DNA from: Gammaproteobacteria bacterium
Lineage (GTDB): Bacteria; Pseudomonadota; Gammaproteobacteria; Steroidobacterales; Woeseiaceae
NCBI GenBank assembly: GCA_029884165.1
Contig: JAOUIH010000002.1
Location: 40,715 to 104,714 of the forward strand
Direction: 5' to 3'
DNA: 64,000 bases
Part shown: positions 25,792-34,672 of the stretch, piece by piece
Position numbering within the stretch: the first letter of the stretch is position 1
Layout of the letters: each line of letters opens with the position of its first letter
Translations under genes and position numbers: made by a program
The notes under the pieces: generated by a model
Told to the model about the DNA's origin: nothing
Seen by the model: the letters and a program-made list of their open reading frames with translations, nothing else
Databases searched by the model: none

Positions 25792-28489
25792 GGCAGGCTA
25801 CCTCGCGTTCGCGCCGGCCGGGGCGAGGCAGCAGCCTGAGCGAGGCCAGCGCCAGCATCAGTGCCAGCAACGTGTCGGCGCCACGACCGTCCGGCCGGTA
25901 GACGCAACCCCCGCCGAGCGAGCCCGTGACGTCGACCGTGAATTCGGCCGTGTCGTTCCCGGCGACGGGGTCCTGTTCGGCTGCCTCGACCTGTGCCCCT
26001 ACGGTCGCCCTGCCGATCGCCTGCGCGCCGACTATCGCCCGCGTGGCCACCCGTTCACCCGGCGCGATCGCGCTTATGGCGCAGTCGACCTGCAGCGTTC
26101 CGATGGCGCAGCCCTGCGTAGCCTTGACGACCAGCTTATCCGACAGTCGCAACACGAGGCGCACATCGGTGGCAGCCTGCGGCCCGTCGTTGCCGATGGT
26201 CACGTCGATGCTGAAGTCGTCGCCGGTGGTGGCATCGGTGACGCTCGGCGTCGCGGTGACCCAAAGGTCGGCATTAGGCGTTCCCTCGATCCGCAATTCG
26301 GCCTCGTTGTCGCCGGGCGTCGGTTCCACCTCCAGCGCCGATGCGCTGGCCCGAATCACGTGGACTTCCGCGTCCTCGGCCACCAGCGCGAGCGTCACGG
26401 CGACATTGCTGCCCGCGGCCAGTGAGTCGAAAGCACACTCGATCGACCCGGCTGCCTGGCACGAGCCGGTCGAGGCGGCGACGCCGTCGACGGCCAGGCC
26501 CGCGGGAACGTCTATATCCAGGGTCGTCCCGGTCGCCGCGTCGGGCCCTGCATTCTGAACGGAAATGACGGCATCGAACCCGACGCCGATATCGGGACTG
26601 AGATCGGCCGCCGAGACGGCTACAGACAGGTCCGCGGTTCGCCTTACGCCCTGTGCGGTGGCAAACGCGACGCTCGAGACCGCGCCGTCGAACCGCACCC
26701 AGACCATCGCGACCTGTTCGCCGTCCGGGGTGATCTTGAGCTGGATCTGCTCGTCGGTCTGGGAGGCCGACGTCCTGGTCACGTCCAGCGACTGTACGGG
26801 CTCGAGGGATACGCCGCGGTCCATCGACCGGGTCAGGTACAGGCTGGACCGTTGTGGCTCGCTGCCATCGTCCGGCACGGTCTGCGTACCCCAGGCGAAC
26901 AGGTATGCGTCCGGGTTGCGCACATCCTCCGGCTTGCCCGAGTTGGTCCCGGACGGGGTGCGCAGCAGTCTCGGCTCGATGACGTCCATCCCGCCCGGCG
27001 TCTGCCCGGATACGTTCAACGGCTGGCTCCACGTAGTTCCGCCGTCGTCCGACCAGCGCCCGAAATAGGCATAGCGCTCGGCGGGATCCTCGACGTTCGC
27101 GTCCTGCGTGTACGCCGCAAAGATGAAGTCGCCGTCCATGACGTCCCGGTGCGCTTTCGCGTCCGCCAGCGGGTCGATCGACGATTCGTCATCGACGCTG
27201 GCGCCGCTCAGGTTCAGCGGCGCTCCGTTCGCGGTCGGGTCCGTTGCGTCCACGGCCGGCCAGAGGTCCTCGACGCGGAAACCGGCGTTCGGGCTGGTCG
27301 CGAGGCTGGTGCCTGCGGGTACCCGTCCGACGCGCATCATGAAATCCGCCGGGGCGCCCATGATGCCCGCGCCCTGGCGCCACATGATCGCAACCCGCGT
27401 CCCGAGCGGCCCGGGCGATCCCTGCGCCGTGATCCGCGCACGCCGCGCGTTCTCCGCCGGGTTGCTGATGATGGTCCCGGCCTCGCGCTCCGGCGGGCTG
27501 GATCCGGCGAATTGGTGATACCGGACGTACTTGCCGGGATCGTCCGGCCCCGCATTCTTCGCTTCCTCGTAGACGAGGATCGCCGTCGGCGGCGAGCCGG
27601 CCAGCGCCAGCAACGGCCGCGAGGCGCCCCCGCCCGTCACCGTCCCGGTGCCGTAGTCGAAATTGTCGGAAACCGGTACCGGCGTGCGCCAGGTCTTCGC
27701 CGGGTCCGCAAAGCTGCTGCCGGGTATCCACGTGTACCAGATATCGGTGCCCGGCGAGACTCTTGCGCCGCTCGAACCGTCGCCTTCGCCGCGTGCTTCG
27801 CCCAGCTGCAGACCGTTCGGGTCCTCCTGCCAGGCGATGGCGAATCCTGCGCCCGTTCCCCGATGGACTTCGTTCGTGACGTCGCGCGCGCCGTCGGTAA
27901 GCCTTTCGGTTGCTATCACGTCGATGGCGCCGGCGGCGACCGTCATGCGGGACGCGTAGAGGCACCGATACGGAACTTCCAGCAGACCGAGCGGGACCTC
28001 GTAGCGTGCCGGCCCGTGCACACCCGGCCCGCACCAGGTGTCGCTCCAGATCACGACCACATTGCCGCCGCTCGCGAAGACGGTGGGCTTGTCCGAGTCG
28101 CCGTAGAAATTGGCGACGCCACTGCCGTCACCGACACTGTCGTAGACGACCGACGGATCGGTCATCCGGGCGGTGTCGGAGATGTTTACGATCTCTCCCC
28201 ACGTGACACCTCCGTCGGTCGACGTGCGGGCGAATATGTCGCGCGGCGCAAAGGTGTTGCCGAACAGGTCCCACGCCTGCCCGGGTGTTCCGTTTTGTGC
28301 GTGCCAGAAGACGACGAGCGTACCGTCGGGCATATCGAGGATTCGAGCCTTGTCCGCATGGATCATCAGATCCGGCGTGAGAACGATCGCTTCGTCGGCT
28401 ATATCGAGCTCGGTGTAGGCCAGTGCGGGCGGCGCGAGCAGAACAATGCACCCGAGCAGGAATTTCGAGTGCCGATTCGAACTGTTCAT
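25784..28489 (-). CDS. Sialidase/BNR-fold exported protein with DUF11 repeats and C-terminal sorting signal
   Basis: 901 residues from ATG 28489 with a signal peptide ending near ALA-YT (residue 24). The N-terminal two thirds contain BNR/Asp-box-like motifs of sialidase-type propellers (STDGGVTWG, SDDGGTTWSQ, SMDRGVSLE). Two DUF11 domains follow (about 620-850). The tail GGGCVYRPDGRGADTLLALM has C862 followed by a hydrophobic stretch and an Arg-rich end, a second substrate-like signal for the adjacent CPBP protease. Its tail is longer after the Arg cluster and lacks the DP pair of the partner. No catalytic sialidase arginine triad was confirmed. A leader hairpin covers its ribosome site. Confidence 0.82.
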   Translation of the reverse strand: MNSSNRHSKFLLGCIVLLAPPALAYTELDIADEAIVLTPDLMIHADKARILDMPDGTLVVFWHAQNGTPGQAWDLFGNTFAPRDIFARTSTDGGVTWGEIVNISDTARMTDPSVVYDSVGDGSGVANFYGDSDKPTVFASGGNVVVIWSDTWCGPGVHGPARYEVPLGLLEVPYRCLYASRMTVAAGAIDVIATERLTDGARDVTNEVHRGTGAGFAIAWQEDPNGLQLGEARGEGDGSSGARVSPGTDIWYTWIPGSSFADPAKTWRTPVPVSDNFDYGTGTVTGGGASRPLLALAGSPPTAILVYEEAKNAGPDDPGKYVRYHQFAGSSPPEREAGTIISNPAENARRARITAQGSPGPLGTRVAIMWRQGAGIMGAPADFMMRVGRVPAGTSLATSPNAGFRVEDLWPAVDATDPTANGAPLNLSGASVDDESSIDPLADAKAHRDVMDGDFIFAAYTQDANVEDPAERYAYFGRWSDDGGTTWSQPLNVSGQTPGGMDVIEPRLLRTPSGTNSGKPEDVRNPDAYLFAWGTQTVPDDGSEPQRSSLYLTRSMDRGVSLEPVQSLDVTRTSASQTDEQIQLKITPDGEQVAMVWVRFDGAVSSVAFATAQGVRRTADLSVAVSAADLSPDIGVGFDAVISVQNAGPDAATGTTLDIDVPAGLAVDGVAASTGSCQAAGSIECAFDSLAAGSNVAVTLALVAEDAEVHVIRASASALEVEPTPGDNEAELRIEGTPNADLWVTATPSVTDATTGDDFSIDVTIGNDGPQAATDVRLVLRLSDKLVVKATQGCAIGTLQVDCAISAIAPGERVATRAIVGAQAIGRATVGAQVEAAEQDPVAGNDTAEFTVDVTGSLGGGCVYRPDGRGADTLLALMLALASLRLLPRPGRREREVACRD

Positions 28490-28578
28490 GTTTCACCCAG
28501 TTCGATGTCCGTGCGCGACGCGCGGGAGGAGTTGCGCATCGATTGCTACGCACGGACATCCTATCGCAAGGGTGAAAC
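28490..28578 (-). promoter_or_regulatory. Leader hairpin that would hide the ribosome site of the sialidase-like gene
   Basis: In mRNA sense, GTTTCACCC (28578-28570) pairs perfectly with GGGTGAAAC (28498-28490), which contains the Shine-Dalgarno-like GGGTGA and touches the ATG. An inner perfect 12-bp stem (28560-28549 with 28515-28504) extends it, around a 33-nt apical loop. In total 21 bp pair across the leader. No T-run follows, so a simple terminator is unlikely. Confidence 0.65.
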
Positions 28579-28646
28579 TACCAACACGTCCGGCAGGCGG
28601 GTATCAGGATAATCCTGTATTGATCAGACTCGCCGCGAAACGAGTT

Positions 28647-29810
28647 CTACCAGCCCGCTACCTTGTCCCACGTATCGACCAGCGTCGGGTCCTTGCCATC
28701 GACGACGTAATAGCGATCGTAGCTCGCCGCGGTCATGCAGACGTGGTTCGGCAGCACGCGGACCAGCGCGCCGGGCGCCAGCTCGTCGAAGGGCAGCGGC
28801 ACCTGCGAGCTGACGACACCGTGCTCCTGGGATACGCCGGTGACGACGAGATCGGACGCGTACCGGCTCCCGTCGACGCGCGCCAGCAGGCCATAGCCAT
28901 AGTCGATCGGCGCACTCGCGGTGCTTCGGTCCTTCGACAGCGCAAGCCCGCCGGCGTCGATGACGACACGGTTGCGTGCGCGATCGACGGCAATGACCGA
29001 CGCGAGTACCGTGACGGCGATGTCGTCGAGATCACAAGTCGCGAGCTGTGCCTGGTACAGGTCGCCGGCGAGATAGACGCCGGGCCGGATCTCGGCGAGA
29101 CCCTCGTAATTGCGTCCGTGCACAGCCGTCGGTGTCGAGCCGCTGGACAGCACGGGCACGCCGATGCCCGCAGACTCGATGCGCGCCCTGGCCTCCAGCA
29201 GGCTTTGGCGCTCCTCTTCGGCGACGACCGCCATCGCATCGGTGGAACGGCACAGGTAGGAATGCCCGCCGTGTGTCAGCAGCCCATGCAGGCGCAGCCC
29301 GGGCGCCTGCTCGATGCGCCGAGCCGTCTCGACGAGTTGCGGCGCGTCCGGCGCGAGCCCGGTGCGGTGATCGCCGCAGTCGATCTCGATCATGACGGAG
29401 ACGCGACGTTCCCGGCCGGCCGCGAATTCGCCGAGCCCGGTCGCGACGTCAGGGTTGTCCAGCAGCAGCTTGAGATCGGCCCCGCGGTCCACCAGGCTGG
29501 CGGCATGCCGGAACTTGGCGGGCGCAATGCATACGGCGTAGGTCATATCGGCAAAGCCGCGCTCGAGGAAGTACTCCGCTTCGCGCAGCGTCGATACCGT
29601 GACGGGCCCGGCAAGACCGCCGTGCGCGATGCGCGCGCCATCCGCGGACTTGAGTGTCTTCAGATGCGGCCTCAGCGCAACGCCGTGCGCCGCAGCTCGC
29701 GCGCGCATCCGGTCCGCGTTGGCGATGACCCGTCCGCGGTCGGCGATCAGCGCCGGCGTCTCGAGCGCCAGCAGCGTGCCCGTCGCCGGCCGTGACGTCG
29801 GCACTGCCAT
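28647..29810 (-). CDS. DSD1-type PLP enzyme (D-threonine aldolase / D-serine dehydratase-like)
   Basis: 387 residues from ATG 29810, 2 nt after the upstream gene's stop. The alanine-racemase-type barrel carries the PLP lysine in LRPHLKTLKS. The C-terminal beta domain has the family metal-binding pair in PNHVCMTAASYD (His and Cys two apart). Family members cleave D-threonine or D-3-hydroxyaspartate, or deaminate D-serine; the exact substrate cannot be read here. No signal peptide is seen, so it is cytoplasmic. It is co-directional and almost contiguous with the double-VOC lipoprotein. Confidence 0.85.
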   Translation of the reverse strand: MAVPTSRPATGTLLALETPALIADRGRVIANADRMRARAAAHGVALRPHLKTLKSADGARIAHGGLAGPVTVSTLREAEYFLERGFADMTYAVCIAPAKFRHAASLVDRGADLKLLLDNPDVATGLGEFAAGRERRVSVMIEIDCGDHRTGLAPDAPQLVETARRIEQAPGLRLHGLLTHGGHSYLCRSTDAMAVVAEEERQSLLEARARIESAGIGVPVLSSGSTPTAVHGRNYEGLAEIRPGVYLAGDLYQAQLATCDLDDIAVTVLASVIAVDRARNRVVIDAGGLALSKDRSTASAPIDYGYGLLARVDGSRYASDLVVTGVSQEHGVVSSQVPLPFDELAPGALVRVLPNHVCMTAASYDRYYVVDGKDPTLVDTWDKVAGW

Positions 29811-29812
29811 GC

Positions 29813-30811
29813 TCAGCGTCCCTCGATCGCGGGCAGCAGCGTGTCGTTCGCGGGAGCCGACTTGAAGACGTCCCATTCCAGGAAGTATCCCTCGGGATCG
29901 TATGCGACGAATGCCCGGTACAGCTCCTCGTCAACCACCGCGTCGTGGCGCATCCGGATGTCCTTGCGCCCGGCAACGTAGCCGAACCAGCCGTCGATGT
30001 TCCCGGTGATCAGCGACAGCGTCACGCCTTTCTGCTCGGTATATCGATGCATGCCGCGCGACTGGTCGACGAGCCCGAGGAACCCGGCCGGGCCGATCGG
30101 ATAGATCTTCGTCCACCCCTGGTCGACGATCATGTCGAAACCCATCACGTCTTCGTAAAAACGCTGGATCGCGTCGAGGTCGTTGTAATAGAACCAGACG
30201 ATGGTGGCCTTGAAGCCCAGGCCGGTCGGGACGTTCGACGTACCCGGCTCCGGGTACAGCGTCGGGAGCCCGTCTAGCACCGGCACGAAGCGCTCGTTCT
30301 CCGGATGCGGATTGAAGCGCTCGAATTCCAGCAGGTAGCCTTCCGGGTCGACCGCGACGAAGCCGTCGTGGGCGCTGCCTTGGGTCGGCGAGTACTCCGT
30401 GGACCGCATGTCGACGCCCTGCGTATTGATATGATCCCACCATTCATCCAGCTGGTCGGTCACGAGCGCGATCGCGGTCGTCTTCGGCTCGTCGGCCGAG
30501 TGCATGCCCTGCGCCGCGTCGACGAGGGTGACGAACGCGCTGGGCGCTACCTGCATGATCTTCGCGTAGCCGTAGTCGGCGGCGGTCCGCAGGCCGAGCA
30601 CCTGGCTGTAAAACGCGTGCGCCGCGTCGAGGTCCGCGTAATAGAAGAAGACGTTGGAGGCAAGGGTGCCGAATTCAGCCATCGGGTCGGCTGCCGCCGA
30701 CGCGGTCGCCTCCGGCTCCGCCGGGGGCGCGTCGACCGGCACATCCGCAGGCGTGCAGCCGGCCGCAAACAACGTTATCAGCAGCACCGAGTTCAGCTTG
30801 CGCAAAGTCAT
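29813..30811 (-). CDS. Double-VOC-domain lipoprotein
   Basis: 332 residues from ATG 30811. The N-terminus is a lipoprotein signal (LFAAGC, lipidated at about C19) followed by an Ala/Pro/Glu-rich linker. Two VOC (glyoxalase/bleomycin-resistance fold) modules follow, about 50-170 and 200-320, each with the VFFYYADLDAAHAFY or VWFYYNDLDAIQRFY start and a DPEGY-LEF/LEW end carrying the metal-ligand Glu position. VOC proteins are usually cytosolic, so a lipid-anchored one is unusual. It is first in a two-gene operon with the DSD1-type enzyme and divergent from another exported VOC protein. Confidence 0.85.
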   Translation of the reverse strand: MTLRKLNSVLLITLFAAGCTPADVPVDAPPAEPEATASAAADPMAEFGTLASNVFFYYADLDAAHAFYSQVLGLRTAADYGYAKIMQVAPSAFVTLVDAAQGMHSADEPKTTAIALVTDQLDEWWDHINTQGVDMRSTEYSPTQGSAHDGFVAVDPEGYLLEFERFNPHPENERFVPVLDGLPTLYPEPGTSNVPTGLGFKATIVWFYYNDLDAIQRFYEDVMGFDMIVDQGWTKIYPIGPAGFLGLVDQSRGMHRYTEQKGVTLSLITGNIDGWFGYVAGRKDIRMRHDAVVDEELYRAFVAYDPEGYFLEWDVFKSAPANDTLLPAIEGR

Positions 30812-30949
30812 CGTTGGTCTCCCCTGCCCTTCTCGCCGGGTATCGATTCGGGACGGCGATCATAGCATCGCGACCGCTGACCCGCAGACCCGCGACGCCT
30901 GCTCTGACTGCTGCTATGCTTGCCGCGCGCCGCACTGCCCGGGGGAAAG

Positions 30950-32158
30950 ATGAAGTCGATCGCGTTGCCGACGCTGCTGCTGCTGGCCGCGGGCCCGCAG
31001 GCCTTCGCGCAACAGCCGGACGTGACGTTTTTCGTCATTGGCAAGCACGCGAATTTCCAGCAGGACGCGCAGGGCATTGCGACGCCGGTCGACTATTCGT
31101 TCTTCTCCGAAATCTTTCTCGCGTCCGGCGGAGACGGTGGCGACGCGACACTGGCGCTGCCGGGCGGTGAGACGATCCCTTACCGGGACATGCGGGATGC
31201 GGAGGGCGGCGCCCGTGACAACATCCTGCTCGTTACCGGCGCGGCGCGTTACCCGGATTTCGACGCGCTGCAGGCGCGATACCCGAATGGCACGTACCGG
31301 GTCAGCTTTGCGACGCCGAGCGGAGCCGTGGACAGCGCCGGACTGCAATTCCGGGAGCGGCCCCTGCCGCCTGCGCCGCGTATTCATGTCGAGCAGGACG
31401 GCGTGCCGGGATGCTCACAATTGGCAGCCGGCATCGATACGACGGTCCGCTGGAGCCCGTTCTCGGCGGGACGCCCCGACCCGAACGGCATACTGGACGA
31501 CCTCGTGTTCGTGATACTCGAGGATGCGGCCGGCATACGCGTCGCGCACAGCGGCCGGCCATTCGAGGGCAAGCCCTACCTTACCTATGCCGCGGCGGAG
31601 TACGTGATCCCGGGAGACGTCCTCGAACCGGGCTCGACCTACACGCTCAGCGTCGAGCACGCCCTGCTCGACGACACCGGCCGCCACGGCGGTGTCCCCG
31701 CGTTCACCACGCGCGCGGTGACTACCAGGCTGGCGCTTCCGACCCTGCCGGCTGGCGCCACCGGCTGCCGCGCCGCCGGCATACCGCCGCTGGCCGAACA
31801 GATTACGATGCTCTATTACGAGAATATCGACGCCCCGACCCGCTTCTACGGCGGCGCCCTCGGACTGGAGCAGACGTTCGAACTCGACTGGATACGCATG
31901 TACCGGACTGGCCCGGCGAGCATGGCAGGCATCGTGCGCGAGGGACCCGGCGCATGGCACGAGGCCCAGCCGAACAACGCGGTGATGCTGAGTCTCGTTA
32001 CGCCGGATGTCGATGCCTGGTACGCGCGGCTGAAAACGCGCGACGACATCGTTTTCCTGAAAGACATAGGCGACGGCGGCCGCATCCGAAGTTTCCTGCT
32101 CGAGGACCCGGGCGGTTACACGGTGGAGTTCTTCCAGTGGCTGATGACGGAACCGTGA
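30950..32158 (+). CDS. Exported protein with novel N-terminal region and C-terminal VOC domain
   Basis: 402 residues from ATG 30950, with GGGGGA just upstream. The signal peptide ends near AFA-QQ (about residue 20). Residues 20-275 do not match a family I know; they hold two Cys in the mature part (VPGCSQ, TGCRAAG) that could form a disulfide. Residues 285-400 form one VOC domain (ITMLYYENIDAPTRFYGGALGLEQTF, ending EDPGGYTVEFFQW). Periplasmic location is predicted. It precedes the NSS transporter gene by 3 nt and is probably co-transcribed with it. Confidence 0.75.
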   Translation: MKSIALPTLLLLAAGPQAFAQQPDVTFFVIGKHANFQQDAQGIATPVDYSFFSEIFLASGGDGGDATLALPGGETIPYRDMRDAEGGARDNILLVTGAARYPDFDALQARYPNGTYRVSFATPSGAVDSAGLQFRERPLPPAPRIHVEQDGVPGCSQLAAGIDTTVRWSPFSAGRPDPNGILDDLVFVILEDAAGIRVAHSGRPFEGKPYLTYAAAEYVIPGDVLEPGSTYTLSVEHALLDDTGRHGGVPAFTTRAVTTRLALPTLPAGATGCRAAGIPPLAEQITMLYYENIDAPTRFYGGALGLEQTFELDWIRMYRTGPASMAGIVREGPGAWHEAQPNNAVMLSLVTPDVDAWYARLKTRDDIVFLKDIGDGGRIRSFLLEDPGGYTVEFFQWLMTEP

Positions 32159-32161
32159 CGC

Positions 32162-33529
32162 GTGGCGGATAAAGGCGCGACCCCGGCATGGAGCAGCCGC
32201 GGCGCGTTCCTGCTCGCCACGATCGGCGGCGCCGTCGGTCTCGGCAACCTTTGGCGCTTTCCCTACGTCGCCGGCGACAACGGCGGCGGCGGCTTCGTGC
32301 TCATCTACCTGGCCTTCGTATTCCTGCTCGGTCTGCCGGTCATCGCCGGCGAAATGCTGCTCGGTCGCCGCGGTCACGGCAGCGCGATCCGTTCGATGGC
32401 CGAACTGCTGCGCGAACACCAGGCGCCCGGCGCCTGGCGCGCCATCGGGTGGCTATCGATCGTCGTGCCCCTGGTGGGACTCAGCTACTACGCGGTCGTC
32501 GCAGCCTGGGTGCTGGATTACCTGGGCCTCGCGACGGCCGGCTTCTTCGAGGGCCTGGATGCGGGCGCCTCCCAGGAGACGTTCGGCCGGCGCGCGGACC
32601 GCCCCGTTTACCAGGCATTCCTGCACGCCGTGTTCATGGCATTGACCGCGTGGGCGATCGCGGGCGGCATCAACCGGGGCATCGAGCGCCTCTCGAAGAT
32701 CCTGATGCCCGCGCTCTACGCGATGATCCTGCTGCTGGTCGGCTTCGGGGCGGTCGCCGGGGATTTTGCAGCCGCGGCCGAATTCCTGTTCAAACCCGAC
32801 TTCAGCGAGATAACGGGGCGGTCCGTGCTGATCGCGCTCGGCCAGGCATTGTTCTCGCTCGCAATCGGCGCCGGCGTGCTGATCACCTACAGCGCCTACA
32901 TGCCGCGCGAGTATTCGATACGCACGTCGGCGATGGCGGTCTGCTTCGGCGACACGCTGGCCGCGCTGCTGGCCGGGCTCGCGATCTTCCCGATCGTCTT
33001 CTCCAGCGGCCTGGATCCCGCCGAAGGCCCCGGCCTGGTGTTCGTCACGCTGCCGATCGCGTTCGGCGCGATGCCGGGCGGCCATGTAATCGGCGTACTG
33101 TTTTTCGTCCTGATGCTGTTCGCCGCCTACACGACGGCGCTCGGGATGCTCGAGCCCGTCGTCGCCCTGTTGCTCGAGCGGCTGCCGGGCGGGCGTCGAC
33201 GGCTCGCCGGCGCGGCCGGCCTGGCGATCTGGCTGCTCGGGCTCGGCTCTGTTCTTTCTTTCAGCACACTCGCGGATTTCCACCCGCTCGGCTTCCTCGG
33301 AGTCGAGCGCAACTTCTTCGGCATCGCCGACTTCGCCGTCGCCAACGTGCTGCTGCCGCTGAACGCGCTGCTGATCGCGCTGTTCGCCGGCTGGGTCCTT
33401 CACCCTGCGGTGATTGCCGAGGAGTTCGCAGGCGACTCCGCCGCCTGGCGCCGCTACTGGCGCTTCGCGAACCGCTACGTCGCGCCCGTCGCGATCGGTG
33501 TGGTACTGATCGACCTGCTGCGCGGCTGA
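32162..33529 (+). CDS. Sodium-dependent NSS/SNF-family transporter
   Basis: 455 residues from GTG 32162, 3 nt after the preceding stop. The protein has the LeuT-fold signature at the start: FLLATIGGAVGLGNLWRFPYVAGDNGGGGF, including the unwound TM1 sodium site. About 10-11 membrane helices follow, and the TM6-TM8 region (LGQALFSLAIGAGVLITYSAYMP) is typical. Members import amino acids or amine-like solutes with sodium. The substrate is unknown. Coupling to an exported VOC protein hints at uptake of a product made or bound in the periplasm, which is inference. Confidence 0.92.
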   Translation: MADKGATPAWSSRGAFLLATIGGAVGLGNLWRFPYVAGDNGGGGFVLIYLAFVFLLGLPVIAGEMLLGRRGHGSAIRSMAELLREHQAPGAWRAIGWLSIVVPLVGLSYYAVVAAWVLDYLGLATAGFFEGLDAGASQETFGRRADRPVYQAFLHAVFMALTAWAIAGGINRGIERLSKILMPALYAMILLLVGFGAVAGDFAAAAEFLFKPDFSEITGRSVLIALGQALFSLAIGAGVLITYSAYMPREYSIRTSAMAVCFGDTLAALLAGLAIFPIVFSSGLDPAEGPGLVFVTLPIAFGAMPGGHVIGVLFFVLMLFAAYTTALGMLEPVVALLLERLPGGRRRLAGAAGLAIWLLGLGSVLSFSTLADFHPLGFLGVERNFFGIADFAVANVLLPLNALLIALFAGWVLHPAVIAEEFAGDSAAWRRYWRFANRYVAPVAIGVVLIDLLRG

Positions 33530-33570
33530 GGCCGGGGATCGAATCTTCGACTGCAGGCAGGCGCAGGCCG

Positions 33571-34644
33571 CTAGCGCGCGCGCGTTGCCGGCGACGTTTC
33601 GATTTTCGCCGGCATGGCGACTTCGAGGATCTCGAGGTCCGGCGACGCAGCACGATAGCGATACGGCTGCCGTGGTGGCAGTACGACGGCGTCGGCCCGC
33701 TGCAGGACGACCGATTCGTCCCCGTGGTCCAGCGTCACCGAACCGGCGAGCAGGAAATCAAATACGAAGCCGGCAGCGTGCGCGACGAATTCCTCGCGCG
33801 TCGGGCCGGCAACCCGGGCGACGACGACCGACGCAGTGCCCCGCGAGGCCACGGCGATACCGGTATCGCGGGCCGCGAAACCGGGCAGCCGCCAGTCATG
33901 CCAGCAAGCTTTTGCCGACTGGTGGAAAACGAAACGCTGCCCGCCGAACTCACGCTCCGGCAGCATCCGTCCGGTCGGCAGCGCCAGTTCGTGCTCGACA
34001 AGGGTGACGTGCTCGGCCGGGGAGGCGATCTCGACGACTTCGAGCCCGTCCGAGCACTCGAGCACGCGGTGCCGGATGTGCGGCGGTTGCAGGACGCAGT
34101 CGCCGGCCTGCATTGTGATCGGCGGTCCCTGGTCCTCGTAGGCGACGCGTACCCAGCCCCGGTAACAGTAGATGACCTGGAAGTGTACGTGGTGATGGTG
34201 CACGTAATCGGGCACCGGCCCGCCTTGCGGTATGCGGATGTGGGACGCGACGTAGCTGCCCGCGATGCGCCCGGGAATCAGGTCCCGGTACTGCATGCCG
34301 GCGCGGCCGCGGCCCCAGTCGCCCGCGCTGCCCCGGTGCAGCGCGAAGCGCTCCGCCGGCAATGGCGGCGGCAGCGGCCTCTCGCCACCGGCGACGAACT
34401 CGAGCGGCAGACCGTCAGGCGTTGCACCCGGCAACGGCGCCGGGGTCGTGGGGCTCAGCCTGAGCCCCGGCCCCGCCCGGCGGCCCTCCTCCAGGCGGAC
34501 CACGAGCCCCCCGCGCGACACGACCGCGATTCGCGGCGCGTCCGCCGGGTAGATCTCGTCGAGCCTGAAGCCGAGCCGCTCCGTAAAGAACGCCAGCGTC
34601 TCGTCGAGACTATGGCAGGGCAGGACCAGCGCACTCGAACGCAT
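33571..34644 (-). CDS. VOC-cupin fusion protein
   Basis: 357 residues from ATG 34644; no good ribosome site is visible, and translation may be coupled to the upstream amidohydrolase, whose stop is 28 nt away. An N-terminal VOC-like domain (about 1-65) is followed by a bicupin-like region. The first cupin carries the metal motif DYVHHHHVHFQVIYCYRG (His cluster near 155-162); the second (about 265-345) has EEFVAHAAGFVFDFLLAGSVTLDHG. A cytoplasmic metal-dependent oxygenase, isomerase or sensor is possible. Last gene of a four-gene minus-strand run (TauE, phosphatase, amidohydrolase, this gene). Confidence 0.75.
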   Translation of the reverse strand: MRSSALVLPCHSLDETLAFFTERLGFRLDEIYPADAPRIAVVSRGGLVVRLEEGRRAGPGLRLSPTTPAPLPGATPDGLPLEFVAGGERPLPPPLPAERFALHRGSAGDWGRGRAGMQYRDLIPGRIAGSYVASHIRIPQGGPVPDYVHHHHVHFQVIYCYRGWVRVAYEDQGPPITMQAGDCVLQPPHIRHRVLECSDGLEVVEIASPAEHVTLVEHELALPTGRMLPEREFGGQRFVFHQSAKACWHDWRLPGFAARDTGIAVASRGTASVVVARVAGPTREEFVAHAAGFVFDFLLAGSVTLDHGDESVVLQRADAVVLPPRQPYRYRAASPDLEILEVAMPAKIETSPATRAR

Positions 34645-34672
34645 CGCGTCTACCCGCTGTGGCAGCGGCGCA

